Source: Candidatus Woesearchaeota archaeon (GTDB taxonomy: Archaea > Nanobdellota > Nanobdellia > Woesearchaeales > JACJVV01). Taken from it: a stretch of 64,000 bases of DNA. A model generated the notes under the pieces. That model did not search any database and was not told the DNA's origin. It saw only the letters and a list, made by a program, of their open reading frames with translations. Shown piece after piece: positions 63,515 to 64,000 of the stretch. Location: positions 62,001 to 126,000 of the forward strand of contig JACJVV010000002.1 of assembly GCA_020637495.1 (NCBI GenBank), written 5' to 3'. The position numbers were made by a program, and so were the translations under genes. Position 1 is the stretch's first letter; every line of letters begins with the position of its first letter.

Positions 63515-63607
63515 ATGTTTAGGAAAAAAGAAAAAGAGCAATGGATTGAGATGCAAGAGTATCTTGATGAATGGGAATTCCATAAGTTGTTGGCTGAGTT
63601 CAACTAG
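63515..63607 (+). CDS. 30-aa basic/acidic small protein
   Basis: TTTAGGAGG at 63502-63510 is a strong SD 4 bases before ATG 63515, overlapping the stop of the preceding small gene. The protein is MFRKKEKEQWIEMQEYLDEW then EFHKLLAEFN, an amphipathic helix. The pair looks like a small operon inserted beside the truncated MATE gene. Function unknown. Confidence 0.6.
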   Translation: MFRKKEKEQWIEMQEYLDEWEFHKLLAEFN

Positions 63608-63671
63608 ATCTCCAAAAGTATACTCATTCTCTCGTCGACATATGAACCAGGATTAATATGTTAAGGTAATC

Positions 63672-63679
63672 TTTATAAA
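63672..63679 (+). promoter_or_regulatory. TATA box of the rnfC gene
   Basis: TTTATAAA is 29 bases before ATG 63701, fitting a leaderless transcript. Confidence 0.6.
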
Positions 63680-63700
63680 AAACATAACCTCATTTTTTCT

Positions 63701-64000
63701 ATGGGTCTTTTAAGCGCTTTCAGACAAGGCTTCAAGGGAGGGATACATCCCCATTACAGTAAGATCACTTCTAGATTCAAGATAGAGAAAGCAAAGATTC
63801 CAAGCAAGGTTATTCTTCCATTATCACAGCACATAGGTGTACCATGCTCACCTATCGTAAAAGTTGGTGATATTGTAAAAGCAGGCCAGGAGATCGCAAA
63901 TTCAGATGCTTTTGTCTCTGCACCAATACATGCGTCAATCTCAGGAACGATCAAGGCGATTGAAGATTTCCCTCATCCAGTCTCAGGTGAGATGACAAGA
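63701..64000 (+). CDS. rnfC: Electron transport complex subunit RnfC (cut by the window end)
   Basis: The first 100 codons of a longer gene. GFKGGIHPHYSKITSRFKIE is the RnfC N-terminal signature (GGIHPxxxK), and ILPLSQHIGVPCSPIVKVGD plus NSDAFVSAPIHASISGTIKA form the lipoyl-like beta domain that binds NADH/FMN partners. Rnf couples ferredoxin oxidation to NAD reduction with Na+ or H+ pumping. The nearby ApbE gene would flavinylate other Rnf subunits, which probably lie beyond the right edge. Confidence 0.93.
   Translation, partial: MGLLSAFRQGFKGGIHPHYSKITSRFKIEKAKIPSKVILPLSQHIGVPCSPIVKVGDIVKAGQEIANSDAFVSAPIHASISGTIKAIEDFPHPVSGEMTR

Noticed and set aside
1..64000. CRISPR array
   Set aside because: No regularly spaced direct repeats of 24-40 bases were seen, despite the CARF-HTH gene.

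Overview
This window comes from an archaeal chromosome. The evidence is ribosomal protein S17e, diphthamide enzyme Dph2, a eukaryote-like glutamyl-tRNA synthetase, TrmB regulators, a digeranylgeranyl-lipid reductase-like flavoprotein, a tRNA-Leu(UAA) with an intron after position 37 and no encoded CCA, and many genes with a TATA-like box 26-30 bases before the start codon (leaderless transcripts). The many small unrecognised proteins, compact spacing and tail-to-tail overlapping stops suggest a small-genome lineage such as a Woesearchaeota-like DPANN archaeon; that placement is inference.

Layout. 1-10.3 kb: M32 carboxypeptidase, small zinc-ribbon proteins, a membrane protein divergent from a TrmB regulator, then an operon that looks like ATP-citrate lyase split into three polypeptides, an OmdA-like protein, a PEPCK-like P-loop protein and a parvulin. 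10.3-21.6 kb: an 11-kb AT-rich island with almost no open frames. Reading across its stops and frameshifts reveals remnants of an N6-adenine DNA methylase, a second DNA methylase, a PD-(D/E)xK nuclease, a GHKL ATPase and a tyrosine recombinase with a C-terminal zinc ribbon: a dead restriction-modification element. 21.6-36 kb: normal coding resumes with a PhoU-like protein, a 639-aa possible kinase, superoxide dismutase, a CARF-HTH regulator, a tandem HIT protein, a secreted JAMM-like protein, an exonuclease, a phosphofructokinase with PPi-type residues, more paralogous membrane proteins, a second TrmB protein, S17e and tRNA-Leu. 36-46 kb: VapBC overlapping gltX, a Tad-like secretion ATPase with two membrane partners, and divergent shikimate kinase and EPSP synthase genes. 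45.7-54.8 kb: AMMECR1, nitroreductase, lactate permease, DUF1653, MEMO and its radical-SAM partner, inosine/xanthosine triphosphatase, a DUF1704 metallopeptidase, a Nudix protein and the lipid reductase. 55-64 kb: an AsnC-type regulator, a receiver-like protein, a Dph2 gene divided by an in-frame UAG, a PAS protein, ApbE, a PurU-like enzyme, a truncated MATE gene next to a new small-protein family, and the start of rnfC.

Metabolism inferred: a glycolytic step with PPi as phosphate donor, citrate cleavage to acetyl-CoA and oxaloacetate, lactate uptake, an Rnf ion pump matured by ApbE, shikimate synthesis, and oxidative-stress defence. The most interesting points are the two-piece Dph2, the decayed restriction island, and the small protein family that sits where a MATE gene is cut.
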